64,000 nt of DNA, taken from contig NZ_JAKFHA010000013.1 in NCBI RefSeq assembly GCF_021502675.1, positions 64,366-128,365 on the forward strand, given 5' to 3'. The translations under genes and the position numbers were made by a program. Positions 51,917 to 61,252 of this stretch are shown in pieces. The stretch is from Yinghuangia soli. Its GTDB lineage: Bacteria > Actinomycetota > Actinomycetes > Streptomycetales > Streptomycetaceae. The number at the start of each line of letters is the position of its first letter. Position 1 is the first letter of the stretch. A model generated the notes under the pieces. It saw only the letters and a list, made by a program, of their open reading frames with translations, did not search any database and was not told the origin of the DNA.

Positions 51917-53494
51917 ATGAAGACACGGTATTTGGGGCACATCGCGGTGGTGGCGTCCGCCGCACTGGCCTACGGAATGGCCGGAACCGGTATGGCTGCG
52001 GCCGACGAACTGCCGCTGCCGGCACCGACCGAGCCGGCCACGTCTCCCGCGCTGCCCTGCACAGCCGAGAGCCCGCTGCCCTGGCTCGGGCTCACCGACC
52101 AGATCCGCCTCGGCGTCAAGGCCCGTGAGGCCGAAGGCGGTTCGATCGGGGTCCGGTTCCGGATCACGCCCTTCGGTGCGGACGCACCGGTACTCGCCGA
52201 CCGGCTCCAGGAGACGACGAGTGCGCAGGCCTCCGTCTGGGTGCCGACCAGCCTGCTGGCGGACGGGAAGCGCTACCAGTGGTCGGCCCGCGTCGAGCAG
52301 GACGGCGCGGTCTCGGACTGGTCGGCCCCGTGCGGCTTCCGTACCGACTTCGTCCGGCCGGCCACCGCCCCCATGGTGTCGTCGGTGCAATTCCCGGCGC
52401 AGGGCGACGAGAACGGGACGGTCCGGACCTCCGGCGAGTTCGCGTTCGGTACGTCCGACGCCGATGTCGCCTCCTACGTCTACTGGTTCGGCGGCGGCCC
52501 GCAGGGCACGGTGAAGGCGCGCGGAGAAGAGCGCACGGCGAAGATCACGTACACGCCGACGGACACCGGCCCCAACACGCTCAGCGTGTATGCCGTCGAC
52601 CGGGCCGGAAACCGCTCGGACACCACCCAGTACCTGTTCTTCGTGGCCCCGCCCGCGGAACGCGACAAGGCGGGCGACTACAACGGCGACGGCCTCGTCG
52701 ACCTGGTGACCGTCGAGGCCGACGGCCAGGTGTCCCTGCGTGCCGGACGGGCCGGCGGCGGGTTCGCGGCGCCCAAGCCGATGGGCGCGGTGGTCGCCGC
52801 CCCCGACCCGGCGTACCGCACGCTCACCGCGCGCGGGCTCGGCGTCAGCGAGACGTACGCGCAAGACCTCGTGGTGATCCGCGACTCCGGCGTCACCTTC
52901 GGCGGCAACGGCCTGGGCGGCGTGCGGCCGAACCCCACCAACGTGTACACGCCGTGGGACTTCCCCGGGGAGTGGAGCGATGTCGACGCGCTGATCACGA
53001 TCGGCGACCCGGCCGAGCCCGAGGGCGAAGAGCCCAGGCACCACCCGCAGATGGTCGCCGTCGTGGACGACAAGCTGTGGCTCTTCGGGGAGTTGGGCGG
53101 CGGGTTCTTCTGGGGCGACCAGTTCGTCATCGGGGAGTCCGGCTGGGCGAACCGCACGGTGGCCGCCGCGGGCGACGTGACCGGCGACGGCGTCCCGGAC
53201 CTGTGGGTCCGCGACAACACCACCGGGTCGCTGCACCTGGCACCCGGCGAGGCGGGTAATCCGGCGGCGTACGGCGACCCCGCGAAGTGGGTCCAGGCGG
53301 CCGCGAGCGGCTGGCTGCCCGCGGCGCGGCCGCTGCTGGTGTCGGCCGGCGACGGGAACGGCGACGGGCGCCCCGACCTGTGGGCGACCAATGCGAACGG
53401 CGCGCTGCTGATGTACACGGCGTCCGCGGACGGGACGCTGTCCGCGCCGACGCGCGTGGGCGGCGGCTGGACCGGGGTCCTCTCGGTCTCCTGA
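51917..53494 (+). CDS. Secreted FG-GAP/VCBS repeat protein B (paralogue)
   Basis: A 525-residue exported protein with the same architecture as its upstream neighbour: signal peptide about 1-32 ending MAAADE, Cys-paired beta domain (CTAESP, CGFRTDF), Ig-like stretch, then DYNGDGLVDLV, DVTGDGVPDLW and DGNGDGRPDLW. The final ~115 residues are nearly identical to those of protein A while the middle section (about 290-400) has diverged. DNA identity in the tail is lower than protein identity because of silent changes, which indicates selection on the protein. The ATG at 51917 lies behind GGGGAG. Confidence 0.85.
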   Translation: MKTRYLGHIAVVASAALAYGMAGTGMAAADELPLPAPTEPATSPALPCTAESPLPWLGLTDQIRLGVKAREAEGGSIGVRFRITPFGADAPVLADRLQETTSAQASVWVPTSLLADGKRYQWSARVEQDGAVSDWSAPCGFRTDFVRPATAPMVSSVQFPAQGDENGTVRTSGEFAFGTSDADVASYVYWFGGGPQGTVKARGEERTAKITYTPTDTGPNTLSVYAVDRAGNRSDTTQYLFFVAPPAERDKAGDYNGDGLVDLVTVEADGQVSLRAGRAGGGFAAPKPMGAVVAAPDPAYRTLTARGLGVSETYAQDLVVIRDSGVTFGGNGLGGVRPNPTNVYTPWDFPGEWSDVDALITIGDPAEPEGEEPRHHPQMVAVVDDKLWLFGELGGGFFWGDQFVIGESGWANRTVAAAGDVTGDGVPDLWVRDNTTGSLHLAPGEAGNPAAYGDPAKWVQAAASGWLPAARPLLVSAGDGNGDGRPDLWATNANGALLMYTASADGTLSAPTRVGGGWTGVLSVS

Positions 53495-53507
53495 CCCGGG
53501 CGTGCGG

Positions 53508-53542
53508 CGGGCCGGTGCTCCACGGGGGTGGGCACCGGCCCG
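53508..53542. terminator. Bidirectional hairpin between convergent genes
   Basis: An 11-bp perfect stem (53508-53518 with 53532-53542) lies between the FG-GAP B stop and the stop of the flippase-like gene on the other strand. Confidence 0.7.
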
Positions 53543-53566
53543 TCGCGCTGCGCGGGAAAGACCGGC

Positions 53567-55990
53567 TCAGATGGCCTGCTTGCGCTGCAGGTAGGTGAAC
53601 GCCAGCCAGCCCGGCAGGACCGGGAGCCAGAAGGTCAGGAAGCGGAACAGCAGGACGGCCGCGGTGGCGGTGTCGATCGGCAGTTTCGCGGTGGTCGTCA
53701 GGCCCGCGATCAGGGCCGCCTCGATCGCGCCGATGCCGCCGGGGACCGGGGCCGCGGAGCCGATCGCGTTGCCGGCCAGGAACACCACCGCGATCGCGGC
53801 GAAGCTCGCCGAGCCGCCGAAGGCGCGCACGCTGGCGTCCAGGCACAGGATGAACGACACCGTGAGCATGACCGTGCCGCCCAGGCCCGCGGCCAGCTTG
53901 GTGGGCGTCTGGAGGACGTCCAGCAGGCGCGGCACGATGCCGGAGAAGAGCGCGCCGAGGCGCTTGACGATGAAGCGCCGCAGCGGGCCGATGGCCATGA
54001 CCAGCAGGCACACCAGGGCGAGGACGAGCAGGCCCGCGATGACCGCTCCCGAGGGCGCGAACGACGGGGTCTGCTCGGTGCCGGCGATGTAGCCGAAGAA
54101 GATCAGCAGGCCGATGTGGAAGACCAGGCCGCCCAGCTGCGAGACGCCGATACTGGCCGCCGCGAGCGCCGGGGGCACCCCGGACTTCTGCAGGTAGCGG
54201 GCGTTGAGGGCGACACCGCTGACCGCGGCCGGCATGACCAGCTTCACGAAGGATCCGGCCAACTGGACGATGGTCGTCCGCCACACCGAGAGGCGTTCCG
54301 GGACGAACCCGAGCAGCATCAGCGCGGCCGCGACGTAGCTGAGCGAGGAGGCCACGAAGCCGATCGCCGCCCAGCCCCAGTTGGCGCGTTCGAAGATGTC
54401 GCCGAGGTTGGCGTGGGTCAGCTGGGACAGCAGGAAGTACCCGGCGAACGCGGACGCCACGACCGTGACGAGGGTGCGCGGCCGGATGCGCTCCAGGCGG
54501 ATCGGCTCGGCCTCGGCACGCGGCCGGAGCTCCAGGATCTGCTCGCGGATCCGGGACAGCAGGTTGGCGTCCTTGCGCAGCGCGGCGCGCGTCGAGCGGT
54601 TGAGCGCGACCTTCTGCAGCAGCGGCAGGCAGGCCGCGACCGCGTCGGCGCCCAGGCCGCGGGTCGCGGTGCGGACCGCCCGCTCCTCGCCGACCCGCAG
54701 GGCCAGCGCGGTCAGCATCTGCGCGGTGTCGATGCGCAGCGACAGGTCCCCGGACGCGATCTCGCCGGCCCGCAGGTCGGTCAGCCATGGCCGGTTCTCG
54801 TCGTCGACCACGAAGCTGTTGGTGCCGAGCCGGCGGTGGGTGAGCCGGTGCGCCTGCATCAGCGCGATCTGCCGCCAGATCTCGACGAGGAGGGCATCGG
54901 TGAACTCCTCGTCGTCCAGGCTCTCCAGGCTCCGCCCGGGGATGTGCGCATACGCGAGCAGCGCGGCGTCCGAGCCGACCTCGGTGGTGGCGACCAGCCG
55001 CGGGGTGCGGACGCCCGCGTCGGCGGCCGCGTAGGCCATCAGGGACTCCTGCTCCAGCGCCCGGCGCAGCGGCAGGAACGTGCGGCGCGCGGTGGTCACG
55101 CGCAGCCGGACGCGGCGGTAGAAGCGGTAGACCGCGCCCGCGGTCTGCTGGTCGCGGTCCAGCACGGTGACGTCGAGGAGCTGGTCGTCGGTCAGCCGGA
55201 CGGCGTAGCGGCGGGTCTCCTCGGGGCCGTCGTCGGTGCGCACCGCGGAGGCGGCGACCAGGCCGAAGCGGCGCAGTGCGGCGACCACGGCGTCGGCGGG
55301 CGGGCGCCGGTTCGGCACCCCGACCGCGTACATCGTGGCGTACGCCATGGTCCGGCCGAGGAGCACGCTGGTGAGCAGCGCGAGCGGCGTCGTGTAGCCG
55401 CCGACCAGCACCGTGGCGGCGTTGAGGGCGAGCAGCGTCCAGACCAGGGCCTGCCATTTGGGGCGGCGGACCAGGCCGACGGCAGTGATGTAGCCGACGA
55501 TCGGCGCGAGGTAGCCGTGCACCGGGTCGGTGAGGCCGCCGCCGGGCAGCGGCCGGGTGAGCGCCGCCTCCAGGGCGTCCGGAGCGGGCCCGGTGACCCA
55601 CCAGTCCAGGCCGAGCGCGGCGAGGTACGTCAGGGCCGCGGCGATGACGCCGTCGGCGACCCGCAGGCCGTCGCGGCGCAGCAGGCGCTCGACGCCGTAG
55701 GCGACCGGGACGACGAGCACCGCGACCGCGAAGACGCCGCCGGACAGGTTGAGCAGCAGGCGGGGCAGGCTGTTCTGCGCGCCCCGCACGATGTCGGACT
55801 CCAGGCCCGAGGTGGTCTCGCGGGCGATGCTGCCCAGGAAGAACACGACGGCCAGGCAGAGGATGCCGAACACCACGCGCAGCAGGTCGCTGGTGCGGTG
55901 CACGCGCGCCGGCTGCGAGGGCTCGACGACGAGGGCGCGCCCGGTCACGGGGGCACCCGCGTGAGATGTGTCCTCATGGTCTCGAATCAC
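53567..55990 (-). CDS. Lysylphosphatidylglycerol synthase TM region/flippase-like protein with kinase-like domain
   Basis: An 807-residue polytopic membrane protein. Residues about 35-225 contain five to six hydrophobic helices. Residues about 235-480 are a soluble domain resembling an aminoglycoside-phosphotransferase/kinase fold (EQESLMAYAAADAGVRTPRLV, MQAHRLTHRRLGTNSFVVD). The usual catalytic HxDxxxxN reads HRRLGTNS, so the Asp is missing and the domain is probably inactive. Residues about 485-800 form a flippase-like domain (VKLVMPAAVSGVALNARYLQ, GGIGAIEAALIAGL). It probably moves or senses lipids. The start at GTG 55990 has a weak ribosome site. Confidence 0.88.
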   Translation of the reverse strand: MIRDHEDTSHAGAPVTGRALVVEPSQPARVHRTSDLLRVVFGILCLAVVFFLGSIARETTSGLESDIVRGAQNSLPRLLLNLSGGVFAVAVLVVPVAYGVERLLRRDGLRVADGVIAAALTYLAALGLDWWVTGPAPDALEAALTRPLPGGGLTDPVHGYLAPIVGYITAVGLVRRPKWQALVWTLLALNAATVLVGGYTTPLALLTSVLLGRTMAYATMYAVGVPNRRPPADAVVAALRRFGLVAASAVRTDDGPEETRRYAVRLTDDQLLDVTVLDRDQQTAGAVYRFYRRVRLRVTTARRTFLPLRRALEQESLMAYAAADAGVRTPRLVATTEVGSDAALLAYAHIPGRSLESLDDEEFTDALLVEIWRQIALMQAHRLTHRRLGTNSFVVDDENRPWLTDLRAGEIASGDLSLRIDTAQMLTALALRVGEERAVRTATRGLGADAVAACLPLLQKVALNRSTRAALRKDANLLSRIREQILELRPRAEAEPIRLERIRPRTLVTVVASAFAGYFLLSQLTHANLGDIFERANWGWAAIGFVASSLSYVAAALMLLGFVPERLSVWRTTIVQLAGSFVKLVMPAAVSGVALNARYLQKSGVPPALAAASIGVSQLGGLVFHIGLLIFFGYIAGTEQTPSFAPSGAVIAGLLVLALVCLLVMAIGPLRRFIVKRLGALFSGIVPRLLDVLQTPTKLAAGLGGTVMLTVSFILCLDASVRAFGGSASFAAIAVVFLAGNAIGSAAPVPGGIGAIEAALIAGLTTTAKLPIDTATAAVLLFRFLTFWLPVLPGWLAFTYLQRKQAI

Positions 55991-56070
55991 CAGTCACCGC
56001 CGCCTTGATGGTGGCATGGAGTGCCGGGATTCCGCGGGTCGGGACAGTGCGGCATGGCACGATGCGGGAC

Positions 56071-56451
56071 GTGACTCTGCCCACGCCGATCGCCGAACGC
56101 GTCCTCGACCTCGTCGCCCGCATTCCCGCCGGACGGGTGATGGCGTACGGGGACATCGCCGCCTGGTTCGCCGACGAAGCCGCCGACGGCCCCGAAGCCG
56201 GGCCGGATACCGAGCCCGATGCGGTGAAGCTCGGCCCGCGCCAGGTCGGCCGGGTGATGTCGCACTTCGGCGGCGGCGTCCCGTGGTGGCGGGTGCTGCG
56301 CTCGGACGGCACGCACGCGCCGGGGCTGGCCGAGGAGGGCCTGCGGCGGCTGCGCGCCGAGGGCACCCCGCTGCGGGCCGGCGGCACGCGCGTGGACATG
56401 GCGAAGGCGCGCTGGGACGGCGTGGAACGCGGCGGCCGGGGCCCGGCGTGA
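56071..56451 (+). CDS. Alkyltransferase-like protein (MGMT family, no catalytic Cys)
   Basis: A 126-residue DNA-binding protein of the O6-alkylguanine transferase fold. The N-terminal RIPAGRVMAYGDIA and recognition helix GPRQVGRVMSH are clear. At the place of the transferase PCHR motif the sequence reads VPWWRVL, with Trp instead of Cys. This makes it an alkyltransferase-like protein, which binds O6-alkylguanine and hands it to nucleotide excision repair. GTG at 56071 and ATG at 56062 are both possible starts. It is divergent from the flippase-like gene and upstream of a UvrD-type helicase. Confidence 0.9.
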   Translation: MTLPTPIAERVLDLVARIPAGRVMAYGDIAAWFADEAADGPEAGPDTEPDAVKLGPRQVGRVMSHFGGGVPWWRVLRSDGTHAPGLAEEGLRRLRAEGTPLRAGGTRVDMAKARWDGVERGGRGPA

Positions 56452-56499
56452 CCGTGTGTGCGCCGTGGCGCGGGGGTCCCGTGTGATCTGATGGGGCAA

Positions 56500-56528
56500 G
56501 GCCGCGCCCTGCCGACCGGGGCGCGGCC
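56500..56528 (+). terminator. Hairpin terminator after alkyltransferase-like gene
   Basis: GGCCGCGCCC (56500-56509) pairs with GGGCGCGGCC (56519-56528) around a 9-base loop, 48 bp after the stop. The following 200 bp are pyrimidine-rich with a 16-bp direct repeat at 56668 and 56710 and no gene. Confidence 0.7.
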
Positions 56529-56736
56529 CCCTGCGCACCCCGAATGCCCTGCATGACCTGGAAGATGCCCGGATGGATGCCCGGAAGGTTGCCCGTGCCA
56601 CGCGGCCGGCCGCTGTGTCGTCCGTCCGCCGTACCGCCTCGATGACCCTCTCCACTTCTCCCCGCTTCTCGGCTTCCCCGTAATCCCCGTCCCCGTCTTT
56701 CCCGAACCCCTCGGCTTCCCCGTAAGGCCCCGAGCC

Positions 56737-59700
56737 ATGACGACCGCGACCTCCGCGTACCGCTTGCGGCGTACCGACGTCAGCCCGCAGGCAGTGCTGA
56801 CGCTGGACGAGCGCCAGCGTGCCGTGGTCGCCCATCCGGGCGGCCCGCTGCTGGTGCTGGCCGGCCCCGGTACGGGAAAGACAACCACTCTTGTGGAGGC
56901 GGTCGCCGACCGGGTCGCCCGGGGGATGCTTCCCGAGGAGATCCTGGTTCTCACGTTCAGCCGCAAGGCGGCCGGGGAGCTGCGCGACCGTATCGCGACC
57001 CGGCTGCGCGGTGGCGCAGGCGCGCAGGACGGTCCCGCGCGAGGGGGTGCGCTGCCGACCGCGACCACGTTCCACTCGTTCTGCTACGCCCTGGTCCGGC
57101 AGCACCAGCCGCCCGAGCTGTTCACGTACCCGCTGCGCCTGCTGTCCGGTCCCGAGCAGGACGTGTTCGTCCGCGAGCTGCTGGCCGGCGAGGCCGAGGA
57201 CGGCACCGTGCGCTGGCCCGACGAGCTGCGTGCCGCCCTGGGCACGCGCGGGTTCGCCGACGAGGTGCGGGCGGTGACCGCGCGCAGCCGCGAGCTGGGC
57301 CTGGACCCGGAGGCGCTGGCCCGGTTCGCCGCCGCGACCGGCCGCCGGGACTGGGCCGCGGCCGCGGAGTTCCTCGGCGAGTACCTGGACGTGCTGGACG
57401 CGCAGGGCGTGGTCGACTACGCCGAGCTGGTGCACCGCGCGGTCATACTCGCCGAGCGCCCCGAGGTGTCCGAGGAACTGCGCCGCCGCTACAAGGTGGT
57501 GTTCGTCGACGAGTACCAGGACACCGACGCGGCCCAGGTGCGGCTGCTGCGTGCGCTTGCCGGGGACGGGCGCGACCTGGTCGCGGTGGGCGACCCGGAC
57601 CAGTCGATCTACGCGTTCCGCGGCGCCGACGTGAACGGCATCCTCGACTTCCGCCACCGGTTCCCGGACCGCACCGGGCAGGCCGCGCCGACCATCGTGC
57701 TGCGCACCTCGCGGCGCGCCGGGGCCGGACTGCTGCGCGCCTCCCGGGAGATCACCAAGCGCATGCCGCTGTCCCGGCTGCCCGCGGCCGACGCCCTTGC
57801 GCACCGCGACCTGACCGCGGACCGGGTGGGGGACGACGACCCGAGCCGCGTGCAGGTCTTCACGTACCCGACGCCGGGCGCCGAGCTGGACAACATCGCC
57901 GACATCCTGCGCCGCGCGCACCTGGAGGACGGCGTGCCGTGGGGCGAGATGGCGGTGCTGGTGCGGTCCGGCGCCCGCTCGATCCCGGCGATCCGGCGCG
58001 CGCTGTCGGTCGCGGGCGTGCCGCTGGAGATCGCCGGCGACGAACTCCCGCTGGCCGCCGAGCAGGCCGTCAACCCGCTGCTGACCGCGCTGCGGGTGGC
58101 CGCGGACCCGGACGCGCTGGACGAGGAGACCGCGCGGCTGCTGCTGCTCTCGCCGATGTGCGGCATGGACTCGGCGGACCTGCGGGTGCTGGGCCGCGCG
58201 CTGCGGGCCGAGGAGCGCGCGGCGGCGGTCGCGGACGCGCAGCTCGCCGAGGCCGACGCAGAGGCCGACGCAGAGGCCGACACGGAGGCAGCGGCCGATG
58301 CGGAGGCCGGCGCCGACGGCGGGCCGCAGGACGGCGAACCCGAGCAGCTGACCATGTTCGGTTTGCCGGCGGCACCGCTCGAAGCCGCGGATGCCGCCGA
58401 AACTGCCGGAGCCCAGGCCGCGGCCCCCGCGGACCCGGGCGCCCCCGCGGAACCTGCCCCGCCCGCCTTCCCCGTCGTCGCCCGCCCCTCCGCCGTTCTC
58501 ATACGCGACGCCCTCGCGCACCCCGAGCAGCTCGTCGCGGTCGACGCGCAGATCGCCGCGGGTGCGTACCGGCTCGGGATCCTGCTCGCCAAAGCCCGCG
58601 CGATCCTGGACGCGGGCGGCACCACCGAGGCCGCACTGTGGGAGCTGTGGCACGGGACCCCCTGGCCGGCCCGCCTGGAGCGCGCGGTGCTGCGCGGCGG
58701 CCCGTCCGGCCGCAACGCGGACCGCGATCTGGACGCGGTGGTCGCGCTGTTCGAGGTCGCCGCCCGGGCCGAGGAGCGGGCCGGGCACCGCGGTGCGCTG
58801 AACTTCCTGGAGGAGTTGACCGCGCAGCAGATCCCCGGCGACCGGCTGGACGACAAAGCGGTGCGCGGCGAGTCCGTGCGGCTGCTGACCGCGCACCGCT
58901 CCAAGGGCCTGCAGTGGCGGCTCGTGGTGGTGGCCGGGGTGCAGGAGGGCCTGTGGCCGGACCTGCGGCGCCGCGGCTCGCTCCTGGAAGCGGACCGCAT
59001 CGGCGCCGACGGCCTGGCCGAACCGCTCTCGCCCGGTGCGCTGCTGGCCGAGGAGCGCCGGCTGTTCTACGTCGCGGCCACCCGCGCCCGCGAGCGGCTC
59101 GTGGTGACCGCGGTGAAGTCCGCGTACGAGGACGGCGACCAGCCCTCGCGGTTCCTCGCCGAACTGGGCGACGAGAAGACCGGGGTGGAGCGGGCCGATG
59201 TGACCTCGCGGCCGCGGCGCCCGCTGTCGACGTCGGCGCTGGTCGCCGAGCTGCGGTCGGCGGCGGTCGACCCGAAGGCGCCGCGCAGTGTGCAGCTGGC
59301 CGCCGCGCGGCGGCTCGCGAAGCTGGCCGCGCTGCGCGACGAGGACGGCTACCCGATGGTCCCCGCGGCGCATCCCGAGCGCTGGTGGGGGCTGGTGGAG
59401 CCGACCGACCCGGGCATCCCGGTACGCGATCCGCGGGCGCCGGTCCGGCTGTCCGGCAGCGCGGTGGAGAAGGTCGACACCTGCTCGCTGAGCTGGTTCC
59501 TGGGCCGCGAAGTGCGGGCCGAATCGGCGCGCAGCGCAGCGCTGGGATTCGGCAATGTCGTGCACGCGCTGGCCGACGAGGTGGGCACGGGCGCGACTGC
59601 GGCCGAACTCCCGGTGCTGATGGACCGGTTGGACCGGGTATGGGATGCGCTGGCGTTCGATGCGCCATGGCAGTCCGAGCAGCAGAAGGAAGAGGCCCGG

Positions 59701-60267
59701 GGGGCGTTGGAGCGGTTCCTGGCCTGGCATACCCACGAGCGGCACCGCGTGGTGGCCGCGACCGAGCACGAGTTCGAGGTGAGCCTGACCGCGGGCGAGC
59801 ACGACATCGTGATCCGCGGGTCGATGGACCGGGTCGAGCGCGGCGCCGACGGCCTGGCGTACGTCGTCGACTTCAAGACCGGCAAGCACAAGCCGACCGC
59901 GAAGGAGGTCGACCGGCATCCGCAGCTGGCGGTCTATCAGGCGGCGGTGTCGGGCGGCGCGTTGGACGAGGTCGAGGCGTTCGGCGGGGCCCGCCCGCCG
60001 GTCGGCGGTGCGGAGCTGGTGCAGCTGCGGCACCGGGCGGCGGCGAAGGACGCCGGACCGGACGCCGAGCGGCTGCCCGCGGTGCAGGAGCAGGGCCCGC
60101 CGGTGCCGGACGAGGACGGCGGTACGTGGGTGTCCGCGCTGCTGGCCGACGTGGCGGGCCGGATCCTGGGCGAGCGCTTCCGGCCGAAGGGCGGTTCGCA
60201 CTGCGACCGTTGCGAGTTCCGGCGCTGCTGCAGCGCGCGCAGCGAAGGCCGCACCGTCGTCGAGTGA
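56737..60267 (+). CDS. UvrD-type DNA helicase fused to RecB-like nuclease (AdnA/AdnB type)
   Basis: An 1176-residue SF1 helicase-nuclease of double-strand-break resection. Helicase motifs seen are Walker A GPGTGKTT (43-50), VFVDEYQDTD, VGDPDQSIYAFRGAD, LTAHRSKGLQWRLVVVAG and YVAATRARERL. The C-terminal nuclease has VVDFKTGKHKPT near residue 1044 and four late cysteines (CDRCEFRRCC, about 1155-1165) that, with a Cys near 915 (TCSLSWF), look like an iron-sulfur cluster of the RecB/AddB kind. Residues about 500-585 are an acidic Ala/Glu/Asp insertion. In mycobacteria two such subunits are adjacent; here no second one follows in the window. Confidence 0.9.
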   Translation: MTTATSAYRLRRTDVSPQAVLTLDERQRAVVAHPGGPLLVLAGPGTGKTTTLVEAVADRVARGMLPEEILVLTFSRKAAGELRDRIATRLRGGAGAQDGPARGGALPTATTFHSFCYALVRQHQPPELFTYPLRLLSGPEQDVFVRELLAGEAEDGTVRWPDELRAALGTRGFADEVRAVTARSRELGLDPEALARFAAATGRRDWAAAAEFLGEYLDVLDAQGVVDYAELVHRAVILAERPEVSEELRRRYKVVFVDEYQDTDAAQVRLLRALAGDGRDLVAVGDPDQSIYAFRGADVNGILDFRHRFPDRTGQAAPTIVLRTSRRAGAGLLRASREITKRMPLSRLPAADALAHRDLTADRVGDDDPSRVQVFTYPTPGAELDNIADILRRAHLEDGVPWGEMAVLVRSGARSIPAIRRALSVAGVPLEIAGDELPLAAEQAVNPLLTALRVAADPDALDEETARLLLLSPMCGMDSADLRVLGRALRAEERAAAVADAQLAEADAEADAEADTEAAADAEAGADGGPQDGEPEQLTMFGLPAAPLEAADAAETAGAQAAAPADPGAPAEPAPPAFPVVARPSAVLIRDALAHPEQLVAVDAQIAAGAYRLGILLAKARAILDAGGTTEAALWELWHGTPWPARLERAVLRGGPSGRNADRDLDAVVALFEVAARAEERAGHRGALNFLEELTAQQIPGDRLDDKAVRGESVRLLTAHRSKGLQWRLVVVAGVQEGLWPDLRRRGSLLEADRIGADGLAEPLSPGALLAEERRLFYVAATRARERLVVTAVKSAYEDGDQPSRFLAELGDEKTGVERADVTSRPRRPLSTSALVAELRSAAVDPKAPRSVQLAAARRLAKLAALRDEDGYPMVPAAHPERWWGLVEPTDPGIPVRDPRAPVRLSGSAVEKVDTCSLSWFLGREVRAESARSAALGFGNVVHALADEVGTGATAAELPVLMDRLDRVWDALAFDAPWQSEQQKEEARGALERFLAWHTHERHRVVAATEHEFEVSLTAGEHDIVIRGSMDRVERGADGLAYVVDFKTGKHKPTAKEVDRHPQLAVYQAAVSGGALDEVEAFGGARPPVGGAELVQLRHRAAAKDAGPDAERLPAVQEQGPPVPDEDGGTWVSALLADVAGRILGERFRPKGGSHCDRCEFRRCCSARSEGRTVVE

Positions 60268-60330
60268 CCGCGCCGCGCCGCGCCGAGGACGCCGGACGGG
60301 GGCGGTTCGGCGGGACGAATCGGGGCATCG

Positions 60331-60337
60331 CCATACT
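60331..60337 (+). promoter_or_regulatory. CCATACT promoter element, lipoprotein array
   Basis: CCATACT here recurs before the next two lipoprotein genes (61188-61194 and 62103-62109), and as GGATACT (63661-63667) before the fourth. At the second and third genes the sequence just downstream is also shared (GCGCGCAC). At 61188 a TTGACG lies about 16 bp upstream of the CATACT, the expected -35 spacing. Distances to the starts vary between about 42 and 80 bp. Confidence 0.5.
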
Positions 60338-60379
60338 GGCGATCAAGACCGGCCGCCCCCGGAACCGATGGAGCTTCTC

Positions 60380-61123
60380 GTGCACGTGCGCCGTATTGCC
60401 CTCTCCGTGTCCGCCGCGTTCCTCGCGGTCGCCGCTCTCGGCGCCTGCAGCGACGACAAGGGCGAGGACAAGACCGACAACACGAAGACCGACGCGAAGA
60501 CGCTGGCCGACCAGTCCATCGCCGAGATGGACAAGCTCGAATTCGTGCAGGCGGACGGCACCGGCACCGCGGACGACGGGAAGCCGGCGTCGGCGTCCAT
60601 GTGCGCGGTGATGAAGACCAAGGCGGTGTCCGGCTCGGTCACCATCGACGGGCACAAGCTCGACGTCATCGCCATCGACGGCGCGCAGTACATGCGCGGA
60701 GCCGGCGAGGCGTGGGCCTACCTGCTCGGCAAGCCGGACGATGCGCGCATCGTCGCGGCGGCGGGCAAGGTCGCCGGCGACAAGTACATCAAGTCCCCGG
60801 CGGAGGACAAGGACGACCAGATCGTCGACTTCTTCGACGGCAAGACCGACACGGTCACCAAGGGCGAAGTCACCGACTTCAAGGGCCAGAAGGTCGTGCC
60901 GCTGTCGCAGACCGGCACGGACGGCGAGAAGAAGACGTACTACGTCGCGGCCGAGGGCAAGCCGCTGATCGTCGGCAAGAAGGAAGAGGCGGCCGAGGGG
61001 CCGGAGCGCCAGGAGACGGTCTTCACGAAGGCCGGTTCGTGCGTGGTCAAGGCGCCCGGAACCGACCAGGTCATCGACGCGGACACGTTCGACACCGAGC
61101 TCAAGGCCGAGCTCACGAGCTGA
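60380..61123 (+). CDS. LppX-like lipoprotein 1
   Basis: A 247-residue predicted lipoprotein. The GTG at 60380 is chosen because GGAG lies six bases upstream, as in the three paralogues downstream. The signal peptide (VRRIALSVSAAFLAVAA) ends in lipobox LGAC. The mature part is acidic and Lys-rich with LADQSIAEMDK, YVAAEGKPLIVG and a conserved Cys pair (SMCAV and GSCVVKAP) likely to form a disulfide. Layout and strand pattern resemble LppX/LprG lipid-binding lipoproteins. First of a tandem array beginning about 110 bp after the helicase-nuclease. Ligand unknown. Confidence 0.82.
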   Translation: MHVRRIALSVSAAFLAVAALGACSDDKGEDKTDNTKTDAKTLADQSIAEMDKLEFVQADGTGTADDGKPASASMCAVMKTKAVSGSVTIDGHKLDVIAIDGAQYMRGAGEAWAYLLGKPDDARIVAAAGKVAGDKYIKSPAEDKDDQIVDFFDGKTDTVTKGEVTDFKGQKVVPLSQTGTDGEKKTYYVAAEGKPLIVGKKEEAAEGPERQETVFTKAGSCVVKAPGTDQVIDADTFDTELKAELTS

Positions 61124-61252
61124 CGCCTGCCCGCCGGCCGATGAACGCAAGTACCGTTGATCATTTTTGACGGTGATTTGACCGCTGCCATACTGGCGCG
61201 CACTTGCGATCTTGTGCCGGGGGAGAGCCCGGTGCCGACACCCGGAGTTTTT

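Noticed and set aside
48753-52025. 1090-codon minus-strand ORF antisense to moeZ and the FG-GAP genes
   Set aside because: No similarity to proteins, spans terminators and promoters of real genes.
58250-58310. Tandem GAGGCCGACGCA repeat as a mobile-element scar inside the helicase
   Set aside because: In-frame acidic Ala/Glu/Asp repeat, better explained as slippage in a tolerated surface loop; no transposon ends seen.
55987-60201. 1404-codon minus-strand ORF antisense to the helicase-nuclease
   Set aside because: Shadow ORF; helicase motifs on the plus strand are complete.
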